A stretch of DNA of 64,000 nt, taken from assembly GCA_004015825.1 (NCBI GenBank), contig SAYS01000017.1, positions 1 through 64,000 of the forward strand, written 5' to 3'. A program made the translations under genes and the position numbers. Under the pieces are notes generated by a model. The model was not told the origin of the DNA and made no database searches. It was given only the letters and a program-made list of their open reading frames with translations. Every line of letters begins with the position of its first letter. Position 1 is the first letter of the stretch. Source of the stretch: Halovenus amylolytica. GTDB taxonomy: Archaea; Halobacteriota; Halobacteria; Halobacteriales; Haloarculaceae. Of this stretch, positions 1-8,292 are shown in pieces.

Positions 1-192
1 CCCAAACACAGTCCGGCACTGCTCACCAACTGGTTCAAGGGCATCTCCTCACGGAAGTACAACCACCGCCACGCCGACCACGACGGCGAGAAAATTCGGT
101 GGGCACGCGGCTACTACGCCGGAACAGCCGGGCACGTCTCCAGCGAAACCGTCGAGAACTACATCGACCGGCACAAGGAGGCAGAAGCGTGA
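1..192 (+). CDS. tnpA: TnpA, IS200/IS605 Y1 transposase, C-terminal fragment (cut by window edge)
   Basis: The frame open from base 1 encodes 63 residues ending in EAEA. It contains LTNWFKGISSRKYN and the helix ETVENYIDRHKE, whose tyrosine corresponds to the nucleophile of Y1 transposases. In this family the protein cuts and joins single-stranded ends of the element. The stop TGA at 190-192 overlaps the TnpB GTG start (189-191), the usual tnpA-tnpB coupling. The gene is truncated only by the window edge. Confidence 0.8.
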   Translation, partial: PKHSPALLTNWFKGISSRKYNHRHADHDGEKIRWARGYYAGTAGHVSSETVENYIDRHKEAEA

Positions 193-1511
193 CTGAACTC
201 ACGAAAACGCTTGAACTGAAGCTTGTGGACCCGAATGTCCACAAGCGACAGAAGCTTCGTGAGACGCGGAACGCTTACCAGCAAGCGCTTCAGGCCGCCT
301 TCGCCGCTGGCTGTGACACACAGTCAGCGGCCAACGATGTGGTTGTCGAGTACAACCTGAGCGGCTACGCGAAAAACGCTCTCAAAAAGTACGTCCCACA
401 ACTCTGTGGGAACAGCTACGACGCCGACGAGCTTCATGACGACCACCCGGTGCGGTTCACCAACGAGGGTCTGCAACTTGACCATCAGCCACAAAACGCC
501 ATCGAGTGGTACGTCAAAGTTCCGCACCACGAGGATTACCACCTCTGGATACCGGCACGCGCCAATCCCGAACAGCGGGATTGGCTCGAAGCGTTAGACG
601 CAGACGACGCCGAAATGGGTGAGAGTCGGCTGTTCAAGCGCGACGGGACGTGGTATCTCCACATCACCGCTACCCGCGACGTGGAGGACGAATCTGAGGC
701 GTCCGCCGACGAGCGGACGCCGCCAGACTCGTCTGGCGAGCTCTGTCTCGCTGGGCTCGACAGGACGCCGATTGGTGTGGACATCGGAGAAGCGAGTCTC
801 GCCACGGTGTGTCACCGCGACGGCTCTGGTTCTCCGGTTCGCCCCCGCCTGTGGGCCGACGACGGCAAAGCCGTTCGACGGCTCCGCAAAACCTACTTCA
901 CCGCCAAGAGACGCCTTCAGAAGCGTGGCAGTGAACGAATCGCAGAATCATACGGTGACGCACTGTGGGATCAGATTGACGATGTGTTCCACCGTGTGAC
1001 CCGCGAGGTCGTGGAGTACGCCGAGTCCGTCGAGAATCCAGTGCTGGTGCTGGAAGACCTGACGTACATCCGCGAGAACATGGACTACGGCGAGTACATG
1101 AACCGGCGGTTGCACGGATGGGGGTTTGCCAAGCTCCACGCACAGATTCGCTACAAAGCCGCCGAGACGGGAATTCCCGTCGAGACGGTGAATCCCCAGA
1201 ACACGTCGAAGGCATGCCACGCTTGCGGTGAACACGGCTCCCGGCCACGACAGGCGACGTTCAGATGCTCGAATGACGACTGCTGGCTCGGTGAGTATCA
1301 AGCCGATGTGAATGGGGCAATAAACATTGCAGACCGCTACCGTAGTGGAGAGAGTCGCCGCCGAAGCGACCGGGCTTCCCGGCAGAAGGCCGGTGACGAT
1401 GTCGAGAAAAATCAAAGATTTTTCGACCGTTGGAAATCTCCGATTTCCAAGAACTCGGCTACGGACGGGGCCTCTTTGACCGGGCCACAAGACAGCCAAG
1501 CCGAGTGCTGA
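189..1511 (+). CDS. tnpB: TnpB, RNA-guided nuclease of IS200/IS605 element
   Basis: 440 aa starting at a GTG that overlaps the tnpA stop; the upstream ATG at 99 lies inside tnpA and was rejected. The RuvC-like active site appears complete: Asp about 198 (GVDIGEASLATV), Glu about 289 (LVLEDLTYIRE) and Asp about 373 (ADVNGAINIA), with a CxxC...CxxxxC zinc finger at about 344-366. TnpB proteins use an RNA from the element's right end to cut DNA beside a short target motif and help the transposon persist. All key residues are present, so it is probably functional. The N-terminal part LTKTLELKLVDPN is typical of haloarchaeal OrfB. Confidence 0.88.
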   Translation: MTELTKTLELKLVDPNVHKRQKLRETRNAYQQALQAAFAAGCDTQSAANDVVVEYNLSGYAKNALKKYVPQLCGNSYDADELHDDHPVRFTNEGLQLDHQPQNAIEWYVKVPHHEDYHLWIPARANPEQRDWLEALDADDAEMGESRLFKRDGTWYLHITATRDVEDESEASADERTPPDSSGELCLAGLDRTPIGVDIGEASLATVCHRDGSGSPVRPRLWADDGKAVRRLRKTYFTAKRRLQKRGSERIAESYGDALWDQIDDVFHRVTREVVEYAESVENPVLVLEDLTYIRENMDYGEYMNRRLHGWGFAKLHAQIRYKAAETGIPVETVNPQNTSKACHACGEHGSRPRQATFRCSNDDCWLGEYQADVNGAINIADRYRSGESRRRSDRASRQKAGDDVEKNQRFFDRWKSPISKNSATDGASLTGPQDSQAEC

Positions 1512-1625
1512 AATCCAGCAGATGACGCTTGGAACGTATGCGTCTTGAAACTGACAGGCCGCTACACTCGGCCTGAAATCCCGTGGTGGGATTCCTCCGC
1601 GTTCACGCGGAGGAGGAGGTCAATT
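1512..1625 (+). ncRNA. Putative omega-RNA 3' part and IS right-end hairpins
   Basis: Immediately after tnpB two hairpins follow: AATCCC/GGGATT at 1577-1593 and CCTCCGCG-TTCA-CGCGGAGG at 1594-1613. In IS605-family elements the right-end region is transcribed with the tnpB 3' end as the guide RNA scaffold, and the guide is read from the flank past the right end (here from about 1620). The RNA itself is inferred; the hairpins are seen directly. Confidence 0.55.
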
Positions 1626-1679
1626 TGTTGCGACAGCTGGGCGCGGTACTTAACATCTCGGAGCAAGATACGAGTAGCT

Positions 1680-2300
1680 ATGGCAGATGTCGTCTGGGCT
1701 GTCCGGCACGGGCAACGACAGGATACCATCGATCCGAACTGGGAGGACAACGCTGACCGGATTCACGACCCGCCGCTGACAGAACTCGGCCGGTGGGCTG
1801 CCTGGCGGGTCGGCCGCCACTTCGTCGACTCCGGAACGACACTCGATGCAGTCTACGCATCGCCGTTTCTCCGCACTGTCGAAACCGCCGAGGAGATCTG
1901 CCGTGAGACGGGCAACGAGGCCCTGCTCGAACCGGGACTGGGTGAACACCGCAACGCGGAGTGGTTCGACGCCGAACCCGAGACAGTTCCGAACGAACAG
2001 CTGGCCAACTGGTTCGACCCCGTCCGACTCCGACACGACCCCCACGTCGTTCCCGAGTTCCCCGAGGGCCACGCCGAGGCGATGGCGCGGGCCGGCGAGA
2101 CGACCAGGATTATCGCCGACGATGTCGAGGGGACGGTCCTCCTCGTCGGTCACGGTCTCACCATCGGCGCGGTCGTTCAGGGATTGACCGGCTCCGCGGA
2201 GGAGGCAGACGCACCACTCTGTGGACTCACACGCCTCCACCGCGAGGGCGGGGACTGGGTGCTGGATTTCTCCGGCGATACCGCTCATCTCGATCAGTGA
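1680..2300 (+). CDS. Histidine phosphatase (phosphoglycerate mutase-like) superfamily protein
   Basis: 206 aa from ATG 1680. The phosphohistidine motif is AVRHGQRQ at residues 7-14 (RHG), the second catalytic histidine is in LLVGHGLTIG near residue 160, and LTELGRWAAWRVG and YASPFLRTVETA are conserved family segments. The family removes phosphate from small metabolites or proteins; the substrate cannot be read from sequence. The upstream ATG at 1545 would run through the IS end and was rejected. It converges with the fluoride channel genes with 16 bp between stops. Confidence 0.85.
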   Translation: MADVVWAVRHGQRQDTIDPNWEDNADRIHDPPLTELGRWAAWRVGRHFVDSGTTLDAVYASPFLRTVETAEEICRETGNEALLEPGLGEHRNAEWFDAEPETVPNEQLANWFDPVRLRHDPHVVPEFPEGHAEAMARAGETTRIIADDVEGTVLLVGHGLTIGAVVQGLTGSAEEADAPLCGLTRLHREGGDWVLDFSGDTAHLDQ

Positions 2301-2316
2301 CCGGCGGTCGTATCGG

Positions 2317-2661
2317 TCAGCCCACGAGCAGATAGGCGACTGCGACAGCACAGACGGCGAGTCCGAAATTCCCGACGGCGTAGAGCACAGCGTACCCTGG
2401 GCGGCCCCGTCGCCAGAGATCGACCGTCTGGAAACTGAACGAGGAAAACGTCGTGTACGCACCGCAGACGCCGACGCCGACGAACAGTGCGAGATCACTC
2501 CCGACCGCAGCGAATGTCAGCAGGCCGAGGACGAAACTTCCGATCACGTTGACCGTCACAGTGGTTATACTCGATGGGTACGCATCGAGCGCGACCCCAG
2601 TGAGATAGCGCCCACTCGCCCCGACAGCACCGCCGATCCCGACGAGCAGTGCGGCCTCCAT
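2317..2661 (-). CDS. crcB: Fluoride channel Fluc/CrcB subunit (second of a pair)
   Basis: 114-aa membrane protein with four predicted helices. It carries the family features GGAVGASGRYL at the N-terminus, TVTVNVIGSFVLGLL (the conserved Asn in helix 2) and GAYTTFSSFSFQ (the TTFSSF phenylalanine-box segment). Fluc channels export fluoride as dual-topology dimers. Two unlike adjacent genes suggest a heterodimer with fixed opposite orientations. The start codon directly abuts the stop of the upstream copy at 2662, so the two are one operon. Confidence 0.9.
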   Translation of the reverse strand: MEAALLVGIGGAVGASGRYLTGVALDAYPSSITTVTVNVIGSFVLGLLTFAAVGSDLALFVGVGVCGAYTTFSSFSFQTVDLWRRGRPGYAVLYAVGNFGLAVCAVAVAYLLVG

Positions 2662-3075
2662 TCAGTCGTCACCCCACGCTGGCTGCTGTGGTGTCGTCGT
2701 GCCGACCGAGCCAACGACTATATAGCTGAGTCCAACAGCAGCGAACCCGCCGGCGTAACTCGTCACGACGTAGCCCGCCGCGAGGGCCGGGGCTGTCGTC
2801 ACCGCGTCGAGGACGAACGTGCTGTAGGTCGTAAACGACGAGCAAAAGCCAGTCCCGAAAGCGAGTCGGAGTCGGCGCGGGAGGACGTCGTCGCTCCGGG
2901 AGTCGAAGATGAGCAGGCCGAGCAGAAAACAGCCGACGAGATTCGTCCCGAGCGTCGCCACAAGTGAGTGTGCGATCACGAGTTCGATCCCGTACCTGAG
3001 CGTCGCACCGAAGACAGCGCCGGTGGAGATGAGACCGACCGCAGCGGCGTGGGCTCTCAGTGACTGATCGCCCAC
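2662..3075 (-). CDS. crcB: Fluoride channel Fluc/CrcB subunit (first of a pair)
   Basis: 137 aa, four predicted membrane helices. Family motifs are GAVFGATLRYG, TLGTNLVGCFLLGLL and FCSSFTTYSTF, the last with the phenylalanine-box region. It is distinct in sequence from the neighbouring 114-aa copy, as expected for a heterodimeric Fluc. It has a short polar C-terminal tail (TTTPQQPAWGDD) not needed for the channel. It is the first gene of the two-gene operon. Confidence 0.9.
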   Translation of the reverse strand: MGDQSLRAHAAAVGLISTGAVFGATLRYGIELVIAHSLVATLGTNLVGCFLLGLLIFDSRSDDVLPRRLRLAFGTGFCSSFTTYSTFVLDAVTTAPALAAGYVVTSYAGGFAAVGLSYIVVGSVGTTTPQQPAWGDD

Positions 3076-3419
3076 GGATAGCCTCCAATGTCCGGGCCGG
3101 CGTGGTTGCTCGCCTGTGTCGCGTCGGTCATCTCACGGCCCTCGTTCGAACTGCCCATCCCGACCGTCGGTTCATTACAAGCCTGTCTGCTTTGGAGTGT
3201 GCTAAGGGCATCGATCGGATGCAGACGCGATACGACGCTCGCTCTGGCACTGGTACGACTCATTCACACGACGGTCGCATCTATGTAGAACCGCCTCTGG
3301 AACAGGTCCACAGGGAGCAAGTGGCGGAGGCCATCGCTACTGATCAGGCGAAAGATGGCAGTTTTCCAGGACAGGCACACGCCGACACCTCTAATTACCA
3401 CTCGGTCGTAGGCCGGGGC
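3076..3419. other. Intergenic region between divergent fluC pair and RNase R-like gene
   Basis: 344 bp holding the promoters of the divergent genes. Reading frames run through it on both strands but none looks like a haloarchaeal protein. I looked for a fluoride riboswitch in front of the channel genes and could not recognise one. Confidence 0.5.
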
Positions 3420-4700
3420 ATGAGTGATAGCGACCAGGAGCACGCCGGGACTGCCGAGGGGCAGGGGCCCGTCGAGATCGACGAGGAGATGGCCCGGCAC
3501 ATGGAGAACAAACGCGAAGAGTTATTCGAGAAGTTCGATATTCCCTACGAGTTTCCGCCCGAGGTCATCCAGGAGGCCAAAGCCCGCACCGAGGACGTCC
3601 AGCAGGAGATCGCCGACGAGATCGACGAACGCCAGGATCTGCGTAACCTCCAGACCTGGACGACCGACCCGATCGACGCCCAGGACTTCGACGACGCCCT
3701 CTCGGTCGAGGAACGCGAGGAGGAGTTCGTCCTCTGGGTCCACATCGCCGACGTTAGCCACTACGTGAACCCCGAGACGGCGATGTGGGACGAGGCCCGC
3801 CGGCGCGCGAACACGATCTATCTGCCTGCTCACACCGTCCACATGCTCCCGCCGATTCTCGCCGAGACGGTCTGCTCGCTGGTCCCCGAGGAAGACCGAC
3901 TCGCCCACACCGTCGAGATGCACCTCGACAAGGAGACCCTCGGCTACGAGACCATCGACATCTACAAATCGGTGATCCACAGCGACGAGCGGCTAACCTA
4001 CACCGAGACCGAGGCCCGGATCGAAGACGAGAGCGAACCGCTGCACGAGAAGATCGACCTCGTCTGGCAACTCGCCGATCAGATGCACGAGCAGCGCAAG
4101 GAGGACGGCTCACTCGTGCTCAACCCCCGGCGCGACCGGGCACACACGATCATCGAGGAGTGTATGCTCAAGGCGAACAAGGCCGTGACCCACGAACTGA
4201 TGTGGGATCGCGGTGTCGAGGCGATGTACCGTGTCCATCCACAGCCCAGCCCCGACGAGTGGAGCGAGGCGCTCCGGGAGATCCAGGATCTCGAGGGCGT
4301 CTCGATTCCGGGTGACAAGTGGGACGAGCCACGGAAGGCCGTCAACGCGACACTCGAACAGGCTCCCCAGCGCCAGCTCGACAAGATCCAGTGGGCCGTG
4401 ATGAAGGTGATGCCCCGCGCGAAGTACATGAACGATCCGTTCGGCGGCCACCACGCGCTCAACTTCGAGATCTACGGCCACTTCACCTCGCCGATCCGGC
4501 GACTCTCCGATCTGGTCAACCACTGGATCGTCCACACCAACGACGTGCCCGAGGATCTACTCAAACTCTGTGATCACGCCTCGGATAAACAGAAAGACGC
4601 CGAGCAGTGCGAACGCGAGTACAAAAACTTCCTCGAAGAGATCGGTCTGGATCCGAATGCAGTCAACAACCGTGGGCTCGAAATTGTCGACGAATCATAA
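3420..4700 (+). CDS. rnr: RNB-domain exoribonuclease (RNase R/II family)
   Basis: 426 aa from ATG 3420; the frame stays open upstream to 3060 but the acidic haloarchaeal sequence begins at MSDSDQEH. The catalytic RNB signature is DPIDAQDFDDA at residues 83-93, with metal-binding Asp residues 83, 89, 91 and 92. HIADVSHYV and the late HFTSPIRRLSDLVNH segment are also conserved. The family degrades RNA 3' to 5'. The protein is short for RNase R, lacking the cold-shock and S1 domains, as is usual for haloarchaeal versions. An alternative upstream start cannot be fully excluded. Confidence 0.85.
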   Translation: MSDSDQEHAGTAEGQGPVEIDEEMARHMENKREELFEKFDIPYEFPPEVIQEAKARTEDVQQEIADEIDERQDLRNLQTWTTDPIDAQDFDDALSVEEREEEFVLWVHIADVSHYVNPETAMWDEARRRANTIYLPAHTVHMLPPILAETVCSLVPEEDRLAHTVEMHLDKETLGYETIDIYKSVIHSDERLTYTETEARIEDESEPLHEKIDLVWQLADQMHEQRKEDGSLVLNPRRDRAHTIIEECMLKANKAVTHELMWDRGVEAMYRVHPQPSPDEWSEALREIQDLEGVSIPGDKWDEPRKAVNATLEQAPQRQLDKIQWAVMKVMPRAKYMNDPFGGHHALNFEIYGHFTSPIRRLSDLVNHWIVHTNDVPEDLLKLCDHASDKQKDAEQCEREYKNFLEEIGLDPNAVNNRGLEIVDES

Positions 4701-4748
4701 TTTTGTTGGGCAAAACTCATATGTATCCAGCTACAGACTAACACAGAT

Positions 4749-5639
4749 GTGTTAACAACAGTTCTACAGGGGGTACCAACAAGCCCCGGTGAGTTTACAT
4801 CAGAGTATGGTGATCTAATCGTTTCGTCGGTCATCACGCTGTTACTGTTCGTCGTCACGTTCCTGGTGCTCTACCTCGTCGGGAAGCCACTCGTGGTTCG
4901 GCTGACCAGGCGTGCGCTCAACGAGCGGGAGTTTTCACCGTCGATCGTCAGCCTCGGATCGAGTATCGCCGGGACGATCGCCGTGTTTGGGGCGGTCGCG
5001 GTCGCGTCGGTGGTCGCCGGCTTCCCGGTGATCCTCTCGGCCTTTGCGACGATCTTCGCTGCGCTCGCGCTCGGTTTCGCCTTCGCTGCAAGCGATATCG
5101 TCCAGAACTTCATCGCGGGCATTTTCATCATCAAGGACGAGCCCTTCGATGTCGGCGATTACATCGAGTGGAACGGCAACAGCGGGATCGTCCGTGAGAT
5201 CAACCTCCGTGTCTCGAAACTCGAGACGTTCGACAACGCACGGGTCACGGTTCCGAACAGTGATCTCGCGAACGGTACCGTCACGAACCCCGTCGCGAAC
5301 GACACACGGCGGGTCACGTTCGACTTCGGGATCGAGTACGACGCGAGCATCAAGGAGGCACGGTCGATCATCCTCGAAGAGGCAGCCAAAATCGACGGCG
5401 TTCTCGAGGAGCCGGCCCCGTCGGCTCCGGTCACCGGCCTCGCAGATTCGGCCGTCGTGCTGAACGGACGAGTCTGGATCAACCCCAAGGAGACGGGGGC
5501 TGGCGGCGTCAAACACCAACTCGTCGAGAACGTCAAACGGCGGTTCGATGCAGAGGGAATCGGGATGCCGTACCCGTACACGGAGCTTACGGGCTCGATC
5601 GACGTCAACCAGCTCGAAAGCGCCGTCGCCGACGACTAA
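4749..5639 (+). CDS. mscS: MscS-family mechanosensitive channel
   Basis: 296 aa with a GTG start. Three hydrophobic helices lie at about 22-45, 70-92 and 95-115; the last (ALALGFAFAASDIVQNFIAG) is the Gly/Ala-rich pore helix. The beta domain follows (DVGDYIEWNGNSGIVREI and the family motif TVPNSDLANGTVTN), then an alpha/beta C-terminal part. Channels of this family open under membrane tension and release solutes on hypo-osmotic shock, relevant for a halophile. Confidence 0.9.
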   Translation: MLTTVLQGVPTSPGEFTSEYGDLIVSSVITLLLFVVTFLVLYLVGKPLVVRLTRRALNEREFSPSIVSLGSSIAGTIAVFGAVAVASVVAGFPVILSAFATIFAALALGFAFAASDIVQNFIAGIFIIKDEPFDVGDYIEWNGNSGIVREINLRVSKLETFDNARVTVPNSDLANGTVTNPVANDTRRVTFDFGIEYDASIKEARSIILEEAAKIDGVLEEPAPSAPVTGLADSAVVLNGRVWINPKETGAGGVKHQLVENVKRRFDAEGIGMPYPYTELTGSIDVNQLESAVADD

Positions 5640-5757
5640 CGAGCGGTTCACCCGTCCGGTTCCGTTTTTTTGCGTGTGCAATCTCCGTCAGCGACGCGCA
5701 TATTTCGAGTGTCAAGCACAAGGTAGACACCCCTTCAGCCCGAATACGTATCTGCAT

Positions 5758-6432
5758 ATGACTACTGCATTATTCATCGTCAGTGAGCACGGCTACTGGG
5801 GCGAGGAGTGTATCAAACCCCTCAACAAACTCACCGAAGCTGGTGTCGATATTACGGTCGCGACACCCACAGGTGAGAAGCCGGAGATCGACGAACGCTC
5901 GCTCGATCCCGAGGAGGTCGAGGAGGATATCATCGAGGAGTGTCGCGACGCCGACCAGAACGACGAGCGACTGAACAACCCGGAACCGATCGCCGAAGTC
6001 GACGCCGCAGCGTACGACGCGGTTGTCTTCCCCGGCGGCCACGGCACTGTCTGGGACATCAACCAGGACAGACACGCCCGTCAGGCTCTTCGAACTGCCG
6101 TCGAGGGTGACGACGGCGTCGCACTCGTGGTCTGTCACGCTGTCGGAATCCTCGCATTCGCGCGGGATTCGGACGGTGAGATTCTCGTCGAGGACCGGCC
6201 GGTGACTGGCTTCCCGGACGCCTGGGAGGAGGGAATCGTCGACGAGCTCGACCGGATGCCGGACGGCCGGAAGCTGCCCTACTGGATCGAACAGGAGGTC
6301 ACGGCCGCGGGCGCAGACTGGGATGCCGAACTCGACAGCGATACGAGTGTGACTGTCGACGGTGACCTGATCACGGCGCGTGGACCACCATCCTCGGGGC
6401 AGGCGGCGGAGACGCTGCTCGACCAGCTGTAG
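5758..6432 (+). CDS. DJ-1/PfpI family protein
   Basis: 224 aa from ATG 5758 (upstream in-frame sequence rejected because it overlaps the mscS end). Features of the glutamine amidotransferase-like fold are VVFPGGHGTVWD and the nucleophile elbow LVVCHAVGIL with Cys about 126. The family includes glyoxalase III/deglycase and stress chaperones; this one resembles the Hsp31-like glyoxalase group with GGHG. Exact activity is unproven. Confidence 0.85.
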   Translation: MTTALFIVSEHGYWGEECIKPLNKLTEAGVDITVATPTGEKPEIDERSLDPEEVEEDIIEECRDADQNDERLNNPEPIAEVDAAAYDAVVFPGGHGTVWDINQDRHARQALRTAVEGDDGVALVVCHAVGILAFARDSDGEILVEDRPVTGFPDAWEEGIVDELDRMPDGRKLPYWIEQEVTAAGADWDAELDSDTSVTVDGDLITARGPPSSGQAAETLLDQL

Positions 6433-6459
6433 AATAAAAAACCGAACCGCGGCGTCGCT

Positions 6460-7050
6460 CTATTTGCCCTGGCCGCTGTTGGCGCTGATGCTCGGGCGCG
6501 TCTTCTCCGAGCCTTTGCCTTTCGATCCGAGGCCACGGTTCTGTTTCCCGGCGCTCGTGAGGCCACGGAGTGCGCGGCTCTCGTGGGCGTCGTCACAGAT
6601 CCAGTTGAGGTCGTCGTCGTTTTCGATGGCGGGGTGGTTCGGGTCGACCAGAATGAGTTCGTGCCACTTCTGGCTGCCGTCTTCACCGACCCAGTAGGAG
6701 TTGAGCACGCGCAGGTTCGGATACTTGCGTGCGGCTCGTTCCTCGGCGATGCGCTGGATGTTCTTGCGTCGCGTGATGCGAGTGACACCCTGGCGTTTGG
6801 AGCGTCGGCCAGCTTTGTGTCGCTGTTTGCGTGCACCGCCCTTGCGGACGCTGACGCGGACCACGATGATGCCCTGTTTTGCTTTGTAGCCAAGCGAGCG
6901 CGCCCGGTCGAGGCGGGTCGGTCGGTCGATCCGCTCGATCGAGCCCTGCTTGCGCCATTCCTGCATGCGTTGCCACTGTAGTTCCGCTAACTTGCCGTCG
7001 CCCGGGTCTTTCCACGCGTCCCGGATGTGTGAGTAGAAGCTTCGTGCCAT
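6460..7050 (-). CDS. rpl15e: 50S ribosomal protein L15e (eL15)
   Basis: 196 aa, starts [13 protein letters not shown] and contains the highly conserved [20 protein letters not shown] and [13 protein letters not shown] segments. It is an archaeal/eukaryotic large-subunit protein with a basic C-terminal tail. Its length agrees with haloarchaeal homologues. The upstream region (7051-7210) is unusually structured and may be a regulatory leader. Confidence 0.97.
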   Translation of the reverse strand: MARSFYSHIRDAWKDPGDGKLAELQWQRMQEWRKQGSIERIDRPTRLDRARSLGYKAKQGIIVVRVSVRKGGARKQRHKAGRRSKRQGVTRITRRKNIQRIAEERAARKYPNLRVLNSYWVGEDGSQKWHELILVDPNHPAIENDDDLNWICDDAHESRALRGLTSAGKQNRGLGSKGKGSEKTRPSISANSGQGK

Positions 7051-7210
7051 GTGGTTTCACCCACGGGCGTTGTGTGGTTCAAACCCTGGGTGGCTGTGCC
7101 ACCACTGTGGCGGGGGTACCCGCCCAGAGTTCACATCCCGACCTGTAGCTGACAGGTGCCCGCTGGTGCCCGTGTCGGCCAGCGAGTTGGTGGGTCTATT
7201 CCAGTTACGG
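7051..7210 (-). promoter_or_regulatory. Structured 5' leader of rpl15e
   Basis: On the minus strand just before the rpl15e ATG, several hairpins follow one another: CCTGT-cagct-ACAGG, GGCGGG-tac-CCCCGCC and GGTGGC-aca-GCCACC. Most haloarchaeal genes are leaderless, so a roughly 150-nt GC-rich structured leader is unusual. Autogenous control by eL15 or a small RNA are possible readings; neither is shown by sequence alone. Confidence 0.4.
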
Positions 7211-7361
7211 ATAAAAGGACTTCGAACTTGAGTGATGGCGTTTGTACTGTGTGAACTGTGAGGACACCGACTCAGAACAGTCATTCGAGTTCCAATTTTT
7301 CCACACACATCATCTGTCCGGAATCAGATACTATAATTAGCAGCCAATAAAACCCAAATTC

Positions 7362-8054
7362 ATGTACGAACGGAGCGATCCGAGTCGCGCACGCATCGCA
7401 GCCGAGTGGGATGGTGGCGTGAGCTGGATCGCACACCCCGACGAGGGGGGACAGCGCGCGAGCCACGCCATCCAGACCGGGGATGATGTCTGGCTGTTCG
7501 ATCCACTCCACGCGCCAAACGTCGACGACCTCATTTCTCCGCTCGGTGAGGTCGCCGGCGTCGCTGTTCTTCTCAATTACCACGCCCGCGATGCAGGCGC
7601 GTTCGCCCGAAAATACGACGTGCCCGTCCACATCCCCGAGTGGATGGGCCGTGTCGAGGAGCGGGTCGATGCGCCAGTCGAACGGTACACCCTCTCGCCG
7701 AACGACGAGTTTCAGATCCTCCCGCGCCAACCCTTCCCCGGCTGGGACGAGGTGTTCTGGTACCACGAGCCCAGCCGGACACTCGTCGTCGGTGACACGT
7801 TGGGGACGATGAGTACGTTTTTGATCGACGACGAACGACTCGGGATAGAACTGTTCCACCGGCTCGTGCCACCACAACAACTCGCTGGGATCGAACCAGC
7901 GCGAATTCTCGTCGGTCACGGTGATCCCGTGACCGAGGATGCGACGGCAGCGCTCGAAGACGCACTCGATGGCGCGCGTCGCTCCTTCCCGAAAGCGCTG
8001 GTCGAAAACGGCGCAGAGAGTTTCCGGGCGTTTGCAGGCGTGTTCATCGACTGA
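7362..8054 (+). CDS. Metallo-beta-lactamase-fold-like protein, probably metal-site degenerate
   Basis: 230 aa. The layout is that of an MBL-fold hydrolase: WLFDPLHAP strand, VLLNYHARDAGAFARKY where HxHxDH normally stands, VVGDTLG and ILVGHGDPV near the end. The canonical HxHxDH is reduced to HARD, so the metal site is probably incomplete. Haloarchaea encode many such proteins of unknown substrate. It stands alone between eL15 and tRNA-Ser. Confidence 0.6.
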   Translation: MYERSDPSRARIAAEWDGGVSWIAHPDEGGQRASHAIQTGDDVWLFDPLHAPNVDDLISPLGEVAGVAVLLNYHARDAGAFARKYDVPVHIPEWMGRVEERVDAPVERYTLSPNDEFQILPRQPFPGWDEVFWYHEPSRTLVVGDTLGTMSTFLIDDERLGIELFHRLVPPQQLAGIEPARILVGHGDPVTEDATAALEDALDGARRSFPKALVENGAESFRAFAGVFID

Positions 8055-8110
8055 CTTCAGTCGTGCTCGCCACACGCAAAGCGGTCGCTCGCTGATTAAA
8101 TTCGCAGAAA

Positions 8111-8195
8111 CGCCGAGGGAGCGATTTGAACGCTCGAGTCCTTACGGAGACCTGCTCTCGAAGCAGGCGCCTTGGCCAGGCTAGGCTACCTCGGC
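8111..8195 (-). tRNA. tRNA-Ser (anticodon CGA)
   Basis: Read on the minus strand it folds as a class II tRNA of 85 nt. The acceptor is GCCGAGG/CCTCGGC, the anticodon arm is CCTGC-TTCGAGA-GCAGG giving anticodon CGA, there is a long variable arm as expected for serine, and the T arm is GAGCG-TTCAAAT-CGCTC. CCA is not encoded. No integrase lies next to it, so it is not the attachment site of the large element. Confidence 0.93.
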
Positions 8196-8292
8196 TTGTC
8201 CAACTATATCCGAGGGTCGTTATTACCCGTTTCGGTTTTTGTTCCGGGCGGGAACGAATCACACATACCTCAGCCGTTCAAACTCGGCTCAT

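Larger units (their letters stand above)
1..1625 (+). mobile_element. IS200/IS605-type insertion sequence (left end outside window)
   Basis: A transposon of the IS605 superfamily: the tail of a Y1 HUH transposase (tnpA) overlaps a complete TnpB gene, and two hairpins at 1577-1613 mark the right end. Such elements move as single-stranded circles and have no terminal inverted repeats. The right boundary near 1620-1625 is estimated from the hairpin position and the GA-rich tail; the exact cleavage site cannot be fixed without an empty site. The left end and most of tnpA lie before base 1. Confidence 0.8.

Noticed and set aside
3076..3419. Fluoride riboswitch before the channel genes
   Set aside because: No sequence resembling the conserved crcB RNA core could be recognised by eye on the minus strand.
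8111..8195. tRNA-Ser as attachment site of an element
   Set aside because: No partial tRNA copy or integrase gene is found near it; the large element uses the ATPase gene.
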